From positions 54,550 through 100,424 of the forward strand of contig PMEM01000027.1 of NCBI GenBank assembly GCA_003155795.1: a stretch of 45,875 bases of DNA, written 5' to 3'. The DNA is from Gemmatimonadota bacterium (GTDB lineage: Bacteria > Gemmatimonadota > Gemmatimonadetes > Gemmatimonadales > Gemmatimonadaceae). The translations under genes were made by a program, and so were the position numbers. The notes below the pieces were generated by a model. That model had not been told where the DNA came from, made no database searches, and saw only the letters and a program-made list of their open reading frames with translations. Each line of letters begins with the position of its first letter. The stretch's first letter is position 1. This document shows positions 34,423-43,126 of this stretch, piece by piece.

Positions 34423-34672
34423 CGCCCGGTGCGGTAACCGGGCGGCTGCATCGTCGTCATCCCCCGCGAAAGCGGGTATCCATGTTCTACCGCACCTGGC
34501 CTCAGCCACCTGACGGTGTCATCCCGCCGAAGGTCGGGATCCATGTGCACTCACGGTAAAGTCGGAGCAGGAATCCCCGCGCCGGAAAATGGATCCCCGC
34601 TTTCGCGGGGATGACGACGATCGCGGGGATGACGGCGCGGGTGGGATTCCGTGGCGCGGATAAATCCGCGCC
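34423..34672. repeat. REP-like palindromic repeats between symporter and S9 peptidase genes
   Basis: The unit GTCATCCC..CGAAAGCGGG..ATCCATG appears at 34456-34484, in degenerate form at 34518-34545, inverted at 34589-34614 and truncated at 34622-34633. Each unit contains its own dyad (CCCGC/GCGGG). Two other hairpins are here: CGCCCGGT/ACCGGGCG (34423-34430, 34437-34444) and GGCGCGGAT/ATCCGCGCC (34653-34661, 34664-34672), the latter at the end of the S9 gene. The 311 bases hold no gene. Confidence 0.7.
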
Positions 34673-34676
34673 CTAC

Positions 34677-36884
34677 TTACTGCGTTCCTGCCGCTTCTGC
34701 GACCCGTCGATCGCTGGACGCGTTCACCAGATAGTGCGTGAACCACTGCCGGATGCGACCGAGGCGATCTACCAGGAGCCACGGCTCGCCGGATCTCGAC
34801 AGCTCATGCGTCGATCGCGGGTACCGAACGAACTCCGCCGGCACGCCCTGTTCCTTGAGTGCGTTATACCACATCTCGGCGTTGCCCATCGGTGCGCGGA
34901 AGTCATTCTCGCTCTGAACGAGTAGAGTTGGTGTGCGCACCTTTGCTACGTGACGGATTGGCGATAGCGAGTCGTACATCGCAAAGTTGTCCCACGGTTT
35001 GCCGTAGAACTCGAACTGTGTGAGACCCTGCGCATCGCTCGCCCCGTACCAGTAAGCCCAGTCGGCGATCATGCGATCGGTTTCGGCTGCCTTGAAGCGA
35101 TCGGTCTTTGTTTCTATCCATGCAGTCATGTAACCACCGTACGATCCGCCAGTCACACCCATGCGGGTCGAGTCCACATCCGGTCGAGCGGCGGCGATAT
35201 CGACTGCCTTCATCAGATCGGTGTAGTCCTCAGCGCCCCAGCGGCCGCGCGTTGAGTACGTGAAGTCTGCACCGTAGCCGGATGAGCCGCGTGGATTGGT
35301 GAACAGCACCATCATGCCTGCGCCAGCAAGGTTCTGAAATTCGTCGAACCAGCCTTCGTCGTATTGCGAGTGCGGTCCACCGTGAATGTAAAGAACGAGA
35401 GGGTACTTCTTGCCGGCCTGGTAGCCGTACGGCTTCATGAGCCAGCCTTCGATTTCGCGGCCTCCTACAGACGAATATGTAAAACGCTCGCCGTCCTGAA
35501 ATGCGATTTCCGAATCGATCTTCTGATTGAACGAAGTGAGCTTGCGTTCGTGTGCACCGGTTGCATCAGCGATGTACAACTCGGTAGGATGCGTCATATC
35601 GGTCGCTACATACGCGATCTGATTGTGCTTCGCGTTGATGTCCCAACCGCGCAGCGCGTGCCGACCTCCGAGGATTTCCTTCACGGCTTTCGTCCTCGGG
35701 TTCACACTGAAGAGAGCCGCGCGTCCACCAACTGCGGCGCTCATCACGATGCTGCCATCTGGCACCCATCGGAATTGCTGCGGCTCGTACTTGAAGTCGC
35801 CGAGCACGTTGTCTGGAGAGCCACCGGATACGGGAACTGTGTAGATGCGCTGAGAAGTTGTGCGCGATGGAGCGCTGCTGAACGCAATCAGCCGGGAATC
35901 AGGCGACCAGCTGAAGGATCGCTTCTGGCCAGCCATGTGAGTGACACGCTTGGGCGTGCCGCTGCCGTCGCTCGGGATTACGAAAATGTCGGCGTCGTCG
36001 CGTGGTGTTTCGTCACGGGCTGAGTCGTAGGGGAGCTTGGACAGCGAGTCACGCTCCGCTTGAACGACTGAGTCGGGACGGAGTTCCGCGTCGGCGACAA
36101 AGGCGATCGACTTGCCGTCTGGCGAGATCAGAGCGTTACGGTGCGAGTACAGAGTGTTCGTCAACATCTTCTTCGCAGATCCGTCGTACGCCTGAATCCA
36201 GATCTGTGACGCGTTGAACCGTTGCGCCTCACTCCGGCTCGGCACAAAGCCCGCGTCATTATTCTTGAAGCGCGAGTCGGTGAATTGCATGCCGTCGAAT
36301 CGCTTTGGATCGACCGGTTTGGTTACCGCATCGAACGGTGGCCGCGACAGACGACCCATGGATGCGTACGGACCCGCCGCACGTCTACTGGTGTCGCGCG
36401 GTGGATTCCTGCTCGTGTCTGCTTCGGTCCAAACACCGAACCGATTGTCTGCACTGGTCGAGGTCGCGTTGGGATAGTCTTCCATCTGGAAGGCTTCCCC
36501 GCCCGGTACGTCCATCCGGAGAGCCCAGCGTGTGCCCTTGCTCTCCGGACGCTTCGAAGTGAAAAACAGATACTTGCCATTCGGTGAGAAATGCGGGTTG
36601 CTGCTCTCGAAGCCGGACGATGTATATCGCACGGGCGCACCACTAGTGGTGGGAACTACCCATACTTCGGAGTGACGCTTGTTCTCCTTCTCTCGTACAG
36701 TCAGCACCGTGAACGCGACGAGCTTGCCGTCTGGTGATATCTCCGGGGCCGAGAGGTTGGTGATGCTGTAGTAGTCGGAAGGGGTGAAGGCCCGCTTCGT
36801 GGTGGTGGCCTGCTGCGCGGAGCCTGTCTGGGCAACGGCCGCGATGAGTGCGAAGGACGTCGCGGCGAGGGCAGATCGGTGCAT
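34677..36884 (-). CDS. S9 family prolyl oligopeptidase-like serine peptidase
   Basis: 735 aa from ATG 36884 (MHRSALAATSFALIAAVAQTGSAQQ, signal peptide). A seven-bladed propeller-type front with WD/PD40-like repeats (LSAPEISPDGKLVAFT, NPHFSPNGKYLFFTSKR, RSFSWSPDSRLIAFSS) is followed by the alpha/beta hydrolase: Ser in GVTGGSYGGYMTAW, Asp in LVQSENDFRAPMGNAEMW and His in PRSTHELSRSGEP. Of the acylaminoacyl-peptidase/DPP type. It would cleave short peptides in the periplasm. Confidence 0.93.
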   Translation of the reverse strand: MHRSALAATSFALIAAVAQTGSAQQATTTKRAFTPSDYYSITNLSAPEISPDGKLVAFTVLTVREKENKRHSEVWVVPTTSGAPVRYTSSGFESSNPHFSPNGKYLFFTSKRPESKGTRWALRMDVPGGEAFQMEDYPNATSTSADNRFGVWTEADTSRNPPRDTSRRAAGPYASMGRLSRPPFDAVTKPVDPKRFDGMQFTDSRFKNNDAGFVPSRSEAQRFNASQIWIQAYDGSAKKMLTNTLYSHRNALISPDGKSIAFVADAELRPDSVVQAERDSLSKLPYDSARDETPRDDADIFVIPSDGSGTPKRVTHMAGQKRSFSWSPDSRLIAFSSAPSRTTSQRIYTVPVSGGSPDNVLGDFKYEPQQFRWVPDGSIVMSAAVGGRAALFSVNPRTKAVKEILGGRHALRGWDINAKHNQIAYVATDMTHPTELYIADATGAHERKLTSFNQKIDSEIAFQDGERFTYSSVGGREIEGWLMKPYGYQAGKKYPLVLYIHGGPHSQYDEGWFDEFQNLAGAGMMVLFTNPRGSSGYGADFTYSTRGRWGAEDYTDLMKAVDIAAARPDVDSTRMGVTGGSYGGYMTAWIETKTDRFKAAETDRMIADWAYWYGASDAQGLTQFEFYGKPWDNFAMYDSLSPIRHVAKVRTPTLLVQSENDFRAPMGNAEMWYNALKEQGVPAEFVRYPRSTHELSRSGEPWLLVDRLGRIRQWFTHYLVNASSDRRVAEAAGTQ

Positions 36885-36989
36885 GGTCAACTCGTTGAGG
36901 GCGAATGGCGGGCGAGCGCTGCTAAGAGCAATACGCCGAACTACCGCGGTTTGCTAGGGTCAAGACTGCCGCTGGGGGTACCAGTCTTC

Positions 36990-37016
36990 GTCATTCCCGC
37001 GAAAGCAGGAATCCAT
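36990..37016. repeat. REP-like repeat, single copy
   Basis: GTCATTCCCGCGAAAGC followed by AGGAATCCATG: another copy of the unit seen at 34456-34614, now upstream of the S9 gene and between it and the M15 gene. The S9 gene is thus bracketed by copies. Confidence 0.7.
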
Positions 37017-37091
37017 GGTCTGGTACCTTGACATCGGGAGCATCTTTGTGATAATAGCGTCCACGGGACCACAGCTGCCGATACTCGGGGG

Positions 37092-38171
37092 ATGGTCCCC
37101 ATTCGCAGGATCGAGCCCGTCAGGGCCGCTTTGCTGTGCTTGTTACTAGGCGCGGCTGCGATACCTGCGTTCGCGCGCGACTCGTCGCCGCGGCCTGCAA
37201 AACACACTGCCACTGCAAGAGTTCACTCGAACGGACCGGCGAAGCCAGTCAGTGGAGAAGCAAACAGCGGTAGTGTCGGCGTGATTCCCGCTGCGGAGCG
37301 CGGTGATACCAGCACTGGTTTAAGTGACGGTGTGCGTGTCCATTTGCTCGCACCCGGAACGGTAGCGCCGGGCGTCTACGAAGTGCCGGGCGGAGTTGGT
37401 GGACATTCGTTTGCTTTCATCGGACTCATTCCGTTCGACGCGAAACGGGGCGAGTTCATCGGTTCGTACCACCTGGGCTACTGGCCGGCGGAACTGCACG
37501 CGGTCCATTCCGATGCGTACGACAACCCTGCGGGTTTTGTAGAGGTGACGGCCGAGAATGTTGGCGTGCACGTCTCGGATCATCTGACGCTGGGCGATTT
37601 CGTCACTCATGACGGCGCACCATTCCCCAAATACATTGTCCTCCGCGAACCGCTACTCGACAAGATAGAGCTGGTGCTGCAGGATCTGGCGATGCATGGG
37701 GTAGCCACTGGGAGCGTGAAGATCCTGTCTGGCTTTCGCACGCCGACATACAACTTCGCACTCGGTGATGCCAGTGGTCGTGCGCGCGAGAGTCGCCACC
37801 AGTACGGAGATGCCGTCGACATGATCGTCGATACGGATACGCCTGGCCGTATGGACGATCTGAATCACGACGGTCGGGTTGATGTTGCCGATGTGCGCGT
37901 AATCGAGGCAGCGGTAGACAGGGTGGAGCGTGCGCATCCGGAGCTTGCGGGGGGATTGGGCCTCTATAGAGAGATGGGACCGAGCGGCCCATTCGCACAC
38001 ATTGATGTTCGGGGGACGCGTGCGCGTTGGGGGACTGCCACTCGCGTGATGTACGCGAGTGCGACGTCCCGGGCTGCTTCGAGCGACGGATCGGAGCCTG
38101 TCGCGACGAGTCACTGCCAGGCTGACGGGGCATCGGCGGTACTTTGCCAGGGGTTTCGGCACACGCACTGA
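37092..38171 (+). CDS. M15 (DUF882/YcbK-like) peptidase with calcium-loop insertion
   Basis: 359 aa, signal peptide (ALLCLLLGAAAIPAFA). The catalytic part (about 200-320) shows SGFRTPTYNFALGDASGRARESRHQYGDAVDM, giving the M15 zinc ligands His and Asp (H-x6-D), and FAHIDVRG with the final His. M15A enzymes cut or bind D-Ala-D-Ala-type peptidoglycan crosslinks. Between them is DLNHDGRVDVADVRVI, a dockerin or EF-hand-like calcium loop, unusual inside this fold. The N-terminal ~180 residues are unrecognised, with VRVHLLAPGTVAPGVYEVPG and a beta-rich domain. It is on the opposite strand from the S9 gene. Confidence 0.82.
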   Translation: MVPIRRIEPVRAALLCLLLGAAAIPAFARDSSPRPAKHTATARVHSNGPAKPVSGEANSGSVGVIPAAERGDTSTGLSDGVRVHLLAPGTVAPGVYEVPGGVGGHSFAFIGLIPFDAKRGEFIGSYHLGYWPAELHAVHSDAYDNPAGFVEVTAENVGVHVSDHLTLGDFVTHDGAPFPKYIVLREPLLDKIELVLQDLAMHGVATGSVKILSGFRTPTYNFALGDASGRARESRHQYGDAVDMIVDTDTPGRMDDLNHDGRVDVADVRVIEAAVDRVERAHPELAGGLGLYREMGPSGPFAHIDVRGTRARWGTATRVMYASATSRAASSDGSEPVATSHCQADGASAVLCQGFRHTH

Positions 38172-38287
38172 GGGGCCGGCACGCGGCAATCGCAGAGATT
38201 TCGCGTATGGCCAAATCCAGCGGACGGCGCCGTCTTTACGTAAACTTGCTGTGGCGCTAGACCGCCAAGACTGTCCCTCTGCCCGCG

Positions 38288-41095
38288 ATGCTGATGCCAA
38301 ATAGAACGACTCACTCCCTGCGCCGATTCAGCTTCGGCGCCACTCTCACGTTTGTAACGGCGGCTGGGCTGATCCAGTCTTCGGCGCTCGCCGCCCAGCA
38401 GCCGAACGCTTCGATCACGACACCAAAGCAGCAGTTCGGCCACAACATTGGCGATGACTACTGGCTCGCGAACTACGATCAGTTCTCGGCGTACTGGCAC
38501 AAGCTGGCGGGTGAGTCTGATCGGATGAAGCTGGTGGACATCGGGAAGACTGAAGAGGGGCGCACCCAGCTCATGGCGATCATATCGTCGCCTGAGAACA
38601 TGAAGCACCTGGATCGATACAAGGAAATCTCGGCGCGGCTCGCGCATGCAGAGGGTCTCACCGACGAGCAGGCACACGCACTCGCCTCCGAAGGCAAGGC
38701 CGTGGTGTGGATCGATGGTGGCCTGCACGCGAGCGAGGTGCTTGGCGCGGCGCAGCTGATGCAGACTGTGTACGATCTGCTGAGCCGCAACGATCCGGAG
38801 ACGAAGCGGATTCTGAACGACTGCATCATTCTCGCCGTGCACGTGAATCCAGACGGCATGCAGCTCGTATCCAACTGGTACATGAGCGAGCCCGACACGC
38901 TCAAGCGCAACGAGAACGTGCCGCGACTCTGGCAGAAGTACACGGGGCACGACAACAACCGTGACTTCTACATGTCGAACCAGTCGGAGACCAAGAACAT
39001 CAACCACGTTCTGTACTGGGACTGGTTTCCGCAGATCGTCTACAACCACCATCAGACTGGCCCCGCCGGGGCGGTGATGTTCTCGCCTCCGTTCAGAGAT
39101 CCGTTCAACTACAACTACGATCCAATGATTGTGACGGATCTGGATCTTATCGGTGCCGCGATGCACGACAGGTTCAATCGCGAGCACAAGCCGGGCGTGG
39201 TGACGCGGTCTGCTGCGAATTATTCCACCTGGTGGAACGGTGGGCTGCGGACGACGCCTTACTTCCACAATATGATCGGACTGCTCACCGAGGCAATCGG
39301 TAATCCGACGCCAGAGAAGATTCCGTTCGTCCCTGATATGCAACTGCCGCGCGGCGACAATCCATACCCGATCGCTCCGCAGGAATGGCATTTCAAGCAG
39401 TCGATCGACTACGAGATAACCGCGAACTATGCGGTTCTTGATCTCGCATCGCGGCAGAAGGATGAATTTCTCTACGATCTCTACTCGATGGGGAAGAATT
39501 CCATCGAGAGGGGGAGCCATGATAACTGGACGATATCCGGCGACCGGATCGCCTCTGTGGACTCAGCTGTCGCAGCGAGCGAGAAGGGAACACGCGCCGG
39601 GGCGACTGCGGGCCAGTTCCGACGCGGTGTCGATGACAAGTTCTTCGCTAGCGTTCTTCATGATCCCGCGAAGCGCGATCCTCGCGGTTACATAATCACC
39701 GCGGATCAGCCTGACTTTCCTACTGCGGTCAAATTCATCAATACACTGCGGTACAACGGCATCGACGTTGAGCGTGCAACCGCGGCGTTCACCGTCAACG
39801 GCAAGCAGTATCCCGCAGGCTCGTACGTCGTAATGGCCGCGCAGGCGTTTCGTCCATACGTAATGGACATGTTCGAGCCGCAGGATTATCCGAATGACTT
39901 TCCGTATCCGGGTGGCCCACCGACGAGACCGTACGACAATACCGGTTACACGCTCGCGTACATGATGGGCGTCCACTTCGATCGCATTCTCGACGGCTTC
40001 AACGGGCCGTTCGAAAAGGTATCTGGATTGGCCACCCCACCGGCTGGTACGGTTGCAGGTGTCGGCGGCGCGGCGGGCTTCCTGTTCTCACACGCAGAGA
40101 ACGACGCGTTCACGGTGGTGAATCGCCTGCTCAAGAATCACGCTGACGTTTACTGGCTGAAGGAGCCGGTTACAGCGAACGGAAAGGCGTATCCCGCCGG
40201 TACGTTCTACGTCGCGGCTGGATCTGCAGCGATGCCTGTTATCACCAGGGCCGCCAAGGAATTGGGCGTGAGCTTCACGGGAACCAGCACCCGTCCGACT
40301 GCGAGCGATACCAAGCTCAAGCAGGAGCGGCTTGCGCTGTGGGACATGTATGGCGGCTCAATGCCTTCCGGACAGATTCGCTGGATGCTGGAGCAGTTCG
40401 AGTTCCCGTACACGCTGGTGTATCCAAAGGACATCGATGGCGGCAAGCTCGACGGGAAGTACGACGCTCTGATTTTGCCATCGGGCGCGATCAGTGCGTC
40501 GAACGGCCGCGGTTTTGGTGGCGGGTCGCGTGATGCCGACGTTCCAGCGGAATACCAGCATATGACGGGACGACTGTCAGCTGACAAGAGTGCGCCAATG
40601 CTCAAGAAATTCATGGATCAGGGTGGCGATGTCATTGCCATAGGTGGCTCAACGTCGCTGGCGGAAATGATTGGGCTTCCGGTAACCAACGCACTTGTGG
40701 AGGCAACGCCCAACGGCACGCCAAAACCGCTTCCGGGCGACAAGTTCTACGTACCGGGCTCGGTCCTGAACGTCGCGGTGAACAACAATCTTGGAATCGC
40801 GGCCGGTTCGCCGTCGCGTGTGGATGTGTTCTTCGACAACAGCCCGGCATTCCGCTTGGCCCCGGATGCTGCACAGAAGGGTGTGCGTCCGGTCGCGTGG
40901 TTTGACTCGGCACATCCGCTGGTGAGCGGCTGGGCGTGGGGTCAGAACTATCTCGACGGAACGGTCGCAATGGCGGAGGCGAAAGTTGGGAAAGGCCAAT
41001 TGTTCATGTTCGGCCCCGAAATCACGTTCCGCGCGCAGCCGCACGGCACATTCCGGTTCCTGTTCAACGGGATTTACGGAGGGGGAGAGAAGTAG
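38288..41095 (+). CDS. M14 family zinc carboxypeptidase, large secreted form
   Basis: 935 aa (933 if ATG 38294 is used), signal peptide FSFGATLTFVTAAGLIQSSALAAQ. M14 catalytic domain at about 45-400: zinc ligands in GGLHASEVLG (His, Glu), VNPDGMQ, GHDNNRDFYM, later His in YNHHQTG, and catalytic Glu in GLLTEAIGNP. The second half (about 480-935) is beta-rich and ends with a glutamine amidotransferase-like fold (MYGGSMPSGQIRWMLEQFEFPYTLVYPKDID, YDALILPSG). Large two-domain M14 proteins of this kind are frequent in environmental bacteria that digest peptides. Followed by a strong terminator. Confidence 0.92.
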   Translation: MLMPNRTTHSLRRFSFGATLTFVTAAGLIQSSALAAQQPNASITTPKQQFGHNIGDDYWLANYDQFSAYWHKLAGESDRMKLVDIGKTEEGRTQLMAIISSPENMKHLDRYKEISARLAHAEGLTDEQAHALASEGKAVVWIDGGLHASEVLGAAQLMQTVYDLLSRNDPETKRILNDCIILAVHVNPDGMQLVSNWYMSEPDTLKRNENVPRLWQKYTGHDNNRDFYMSNQSETKNINHVLYWDWFPQIVYNHHQTGPAGAVMFSPPFRDPFNYNYDPMIVTDLDLIGAAMHDRFNREHKPGVVTRSAANYSTWWNGGLRTTPYFHNMIGLLTEAIGNPTPEKIPFVPDMQLPRGDNPYPIAPQEWHFKQSIDYEITANYAVLDLASRQKDEFLYDLYSMGKNSIERGSHDNWTISGDRIASVDSAVAASEKGTRAGATAGQFRRGVDDKFFASVLHDPAKRDPRGYIITADQPDFPTAVKFINTLRYNGIDVERATAAFTVNGKQYPAGSYVVMAAQAFRPYVMDMFEPQDYPNDFPYPGGPPTRPYDNTGYTLAYMMGVHFDRILDGFNGPFEKVSGLATPPAGTVAGVGGAAGFLFSHAENDAFTVVNRLLKNHADVYWLKEPVTANGKAYPAGTFYVAAGSAAMPVITRAAKELGVSFTGTSTRPTASDTKLKQERLALWDMYGGSMPSGQIRWMLEQFEFPYTLVYPKDIDGGKLDGKYDALILPSGAISASNGRGFGGGSRDADVPAEYQHMTGRLSADKSAPMLKKFMDQGGDVIAIGGSTSLAEMIGLPVTNALVEATPNGTPKPLPGDKFYVPGSVLNVAVNNNLGIAAGSPSRVDVFFDNSPAFRLAPDAAQKGVRPVAWFDSAHPLVSGWAWGQNYLDGTVAMAEAKVGKGQLFMFGPEITFRAQPHGTFRFLFNGIYGGGEK

Positions 41096-41140
41096 GACTG
41101 GTGCGCGTAGTCGGCAGGCGTCGCACATGACCGACAGCCA

Positions 41141-41170
41141 AAGCCCCGGCCAAACTGGCCGGGGCTTTTT
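41141..41170 (+). terminator. Rho-independent terminator after the M14 gene
   Basis: AAGCCCCGGCCA (41141-41152) pairs with TGGCCGGGGCTT (41156-41167) around AAC, followed by a T tract (41166-41170). Confidence 0.93.
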
Positions 41171-41236
41171 ATTTGTAGGGAGGGGCTGGCCCCATAACGG
41201 GCCAGTTTATCCAGATTGTAAACAGCGGTGATTCAA

Positions 41237-41842
41237 TTATGAGATGGTCACGACTCCACCACCAGATTGTGGGGGAGTGGCACCAATATCGATGCGAAAT
41301 TTGATAGGTACCGTGCGTCCATCGAGTAGTGGGGTGAAGTTCGTGTTGTCGATGCTGTGAAAACCTTGGCCGGTTGAGCCGAGGTACACGTCGACGTGAC
41401 CCCAAGCTCCGCCGGTCGCGACGTCAATGACACTGACTCGATCGTAAATGTTCGCGGGAAATGACGTGGCATCTGTCTGCCAATTCATCTGGTAGTGATT
41501 CCCGTTCACGTCGATGAACACGGGAGATGTCGCCGATACCGTAACGGCTGGCGCCGAGCACGATTGTACCGAAGGATCGGCGGCTAGCGGGCACACATCG
41601 ATTCGAAGATTGTTCGACTGGGTTGTATCGAGACGGGCCGTATCCGAAGGCTGTGCTACGAGTGGCTCCAGGAAGTAGAAACCGCCCGATCCGCCATGGG
41701 CAGCATCAAGTATGCTTGCGCTGGCATTCAATCCGGAGTTGGCGGGTGAAGCGCTGGGGCCTGCGAGCCGGCTCGAATCTGCGCAAGCGCTGAGGGTGGC
41801 GACTGTGAACCCAACAACCATCATATTGCAGGTGCTTCGCAT
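41237..41842 (-). CDS. hypothetical lipoprotein, 201 aa
   Basis: Lipobox VATLSAC near residue 20, then a Ser/Ala-rich linker and a beta-sandwich-like domain (GGFYFLEPLVAQPSDTARLDTT, LRIDVCPLAA, VFIDVNGNHYQMNWQTD, IYDRVSVIDVATGGAWGHVDVYLG, DGRTVPIKFRIDIG). The motif series FYFLEPLV...RTVPIKFRI recurs, as I recall, in surface proteins of this type of bacterium, but function is unknown. Two Cys in VCPLAADPSVQSC may form a disulfide. Confidence 0.7.
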   Translation of the reverse strand: MRSTCNMMVVGFTVATLSACADSSRLAGPSASPANSGLNASASILDAAHGGSGGFYFLEPLVAQPSDTARLDTTQSNNLRIDVCPLAADPSVQSCSAPAVTVSATSPVFIDVNGNHYQMNWQTDATSFPANIYDRVSVIDVATGGAWGHVDVYLGSTGQGFHSIDNTNFTPLLDGRTVPIKFRIDIGATPPQSGGGVVTIS

Positions 41843-42089
41843 TAGGATCCTCTTGTGCGGTTACGGTCAGTCGGCGATCGCCATGCAGTGCGATGAGCTC
41901 TGACCGTCAATCGACGTTTGTGGTCGACAATCGCAACGACGGAGTCTTTCAGGTCAGATTGACCGTACATAAAATACATCTCCAGTTAACGGACAGATGT
42001 TCGACATAATTTGGACGTGACGTTTTGGTTCCCGGCGCTGTCAGGGTTGCAGGTCACTCTCGTAACAAAATACCTGGAGCCCACTACCG
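41843..42089. other. divergent intergenic region
   Basis: 247 bases between two divergent lipoprotein genes, AT-rich in the middle. It must contain promoters for both; no consensus pair, repeat or RNA gene can be assigned with confidence. Confidence 0.4.
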
Positions 42090-43034
42090 ATGATTCGTCG
42101 TCTTGCATCACTATCAATTGCCGCGATCGCGACCTGCGCGACGGTTCTCCTTTTAGCCTGTGGCGGCGACAGTAGTACATCTCCGTCGGCTAGCGGGACT
42201 GTCTCCGTCGCCCTCACCGACGCGCCATTTGCGTTCGATGCCGTAGCACGTGCCGATCTTTTCGTTGTGCGCATCGACGCCAAGCTGGCTGAGACCGATT
42301 CCGCCGATGCTGATGCCGGCAAGGACGACGACTCTAACGCCAACACTGATCCGTCGCGCGGATGGATAACGATCGCGGCACCGAACGCGTCATTCAATTT
42401 GCTGGACCTGCAAAACGGCACGACCACGAACTTGGCGCAAGTCACGCTACCGACCGGAACGTATCGGGGCTTCCGTCTCATTCTCGATGTAGCCAAATCT
42501 TCCATCACTCTTACAGACGGCACCGTGCTCAATGGTGCGAACGGCGGGATCAAGTTCCCGAGCGCTGGAAGGAGCGGGATCAAGATCAGTCTTACCAAGC
42601 CATTCGCCGTAGTCAGTGGATCATCGCAGATGGTGATCGATTTCGACCTGGGCCACAGCTTTGTGATGCGGGGAAACAACATCGCGAAGAACGGTCTTAT
42701 CTTCAAGCCGGAGATCAGGGCCACGGCAACTGAGGAGACAGGAGGTATCGCCGGTACTGTCCACGCGACGGTCCAGACTGGCGCGGCGGTACCGAACGCA
42801 TCTATTGAGATCCTGAAAGCTGGTACTGCGTTATCTGACACCATTTCGGCAAACGTAATCGCGACCACAAAGTCCGATTCGCTCGGTGCGTACAAGGTAT
42901 TGTGGTTGCAGCCGTCCACCTATGCGGTGCGTGCAACCCCACCGACATCGTTGAACAGTCAGCCAGTGCTGGTGGCGAGTGTAACCGTCACATCGGGAAA
43001 GACTACAACGGGAACGGACATCGTCCTTCCGTAA
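42090..43034 (+). CDS. DUF4382 lipoprotein with carboxypeptidase-regulatory-like domain
   Basis: 314 aa. Lipobox VLLLACGGD near residue 24. Residues ~35-205 show the DUF4382 pattern (GTVSVALTDAPFAFDAVARADLFVVRID, NLLDLQNGTTTNLAQVTLPTGTYRGFRLIL, IKISLTKPFAVVSG, VIDFDLGHSFVMRG, GLIFKPEIRA), with an Asp-rich insertion (ADADAGKDDDSNANTD). Residues ~212-310 form a CarboxypepD_reg/SdrD B-like beta sandwich (GGIAGTVHATVQTGAAVPNASIEI, GAYKVLWLQPSTYAVRA). Likely cell-surface protein of unknown binding role. Confidence 0.85.
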   Translation: MIRRLASLSIAAIATCATVLLLACGGDSSTSPSASGTVSVALTDAPFAFDAVARADLFVVRIDAKLAETDSADADAGKDDDSNANTDPSRGWITIAAPNASFNLLDLQNGTTTNLAQVTLPTGTYRGFRLILDVAKSSITLTDGTVLNGANGGIKFPSAGRSGIKISLTKPFAVVSGSSQMVIDFDLGHSFVMRGNNIAKNGLIFKPEIRATATEETGGIAGTVHATVQTGAAVPNASIEILKAGTALSDTISANVIATTKSDSLGAYKVLWLQPSTYAVRATPPTSLNSQPVLVASVTVTSGKTTTGTDIVLP

Positions 43035-43058
43035 TACGTGCAGCATGTGAGGGACGGA

Positions 43059-43091
43059 AATGGCGGCGCTTCTTTGCGGAGCGCCGCCATT
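43059..43091. terminator. hairpin terminator between convergent genes
   Basis: AATGGCGGCGCT (43059-43070) pairs perfectly with AGCGCCGCCATT (43080-43091), 9-base loop. No long T tract on the plus strand, but the position between two convergent genes fits. Confidence 0.7.
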
Positions 43092-43126
43092 GTAGTTGTT
43101 GACACCGAAGTTCCGATGTCGAGTCG

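Noticed and set aside
38111..39520. 469-aa minus-strand open frame
   Set aside because: Lies wholly against the M14 and M15 genes, has His/Arg/Val-rich shadow composition and no domain.
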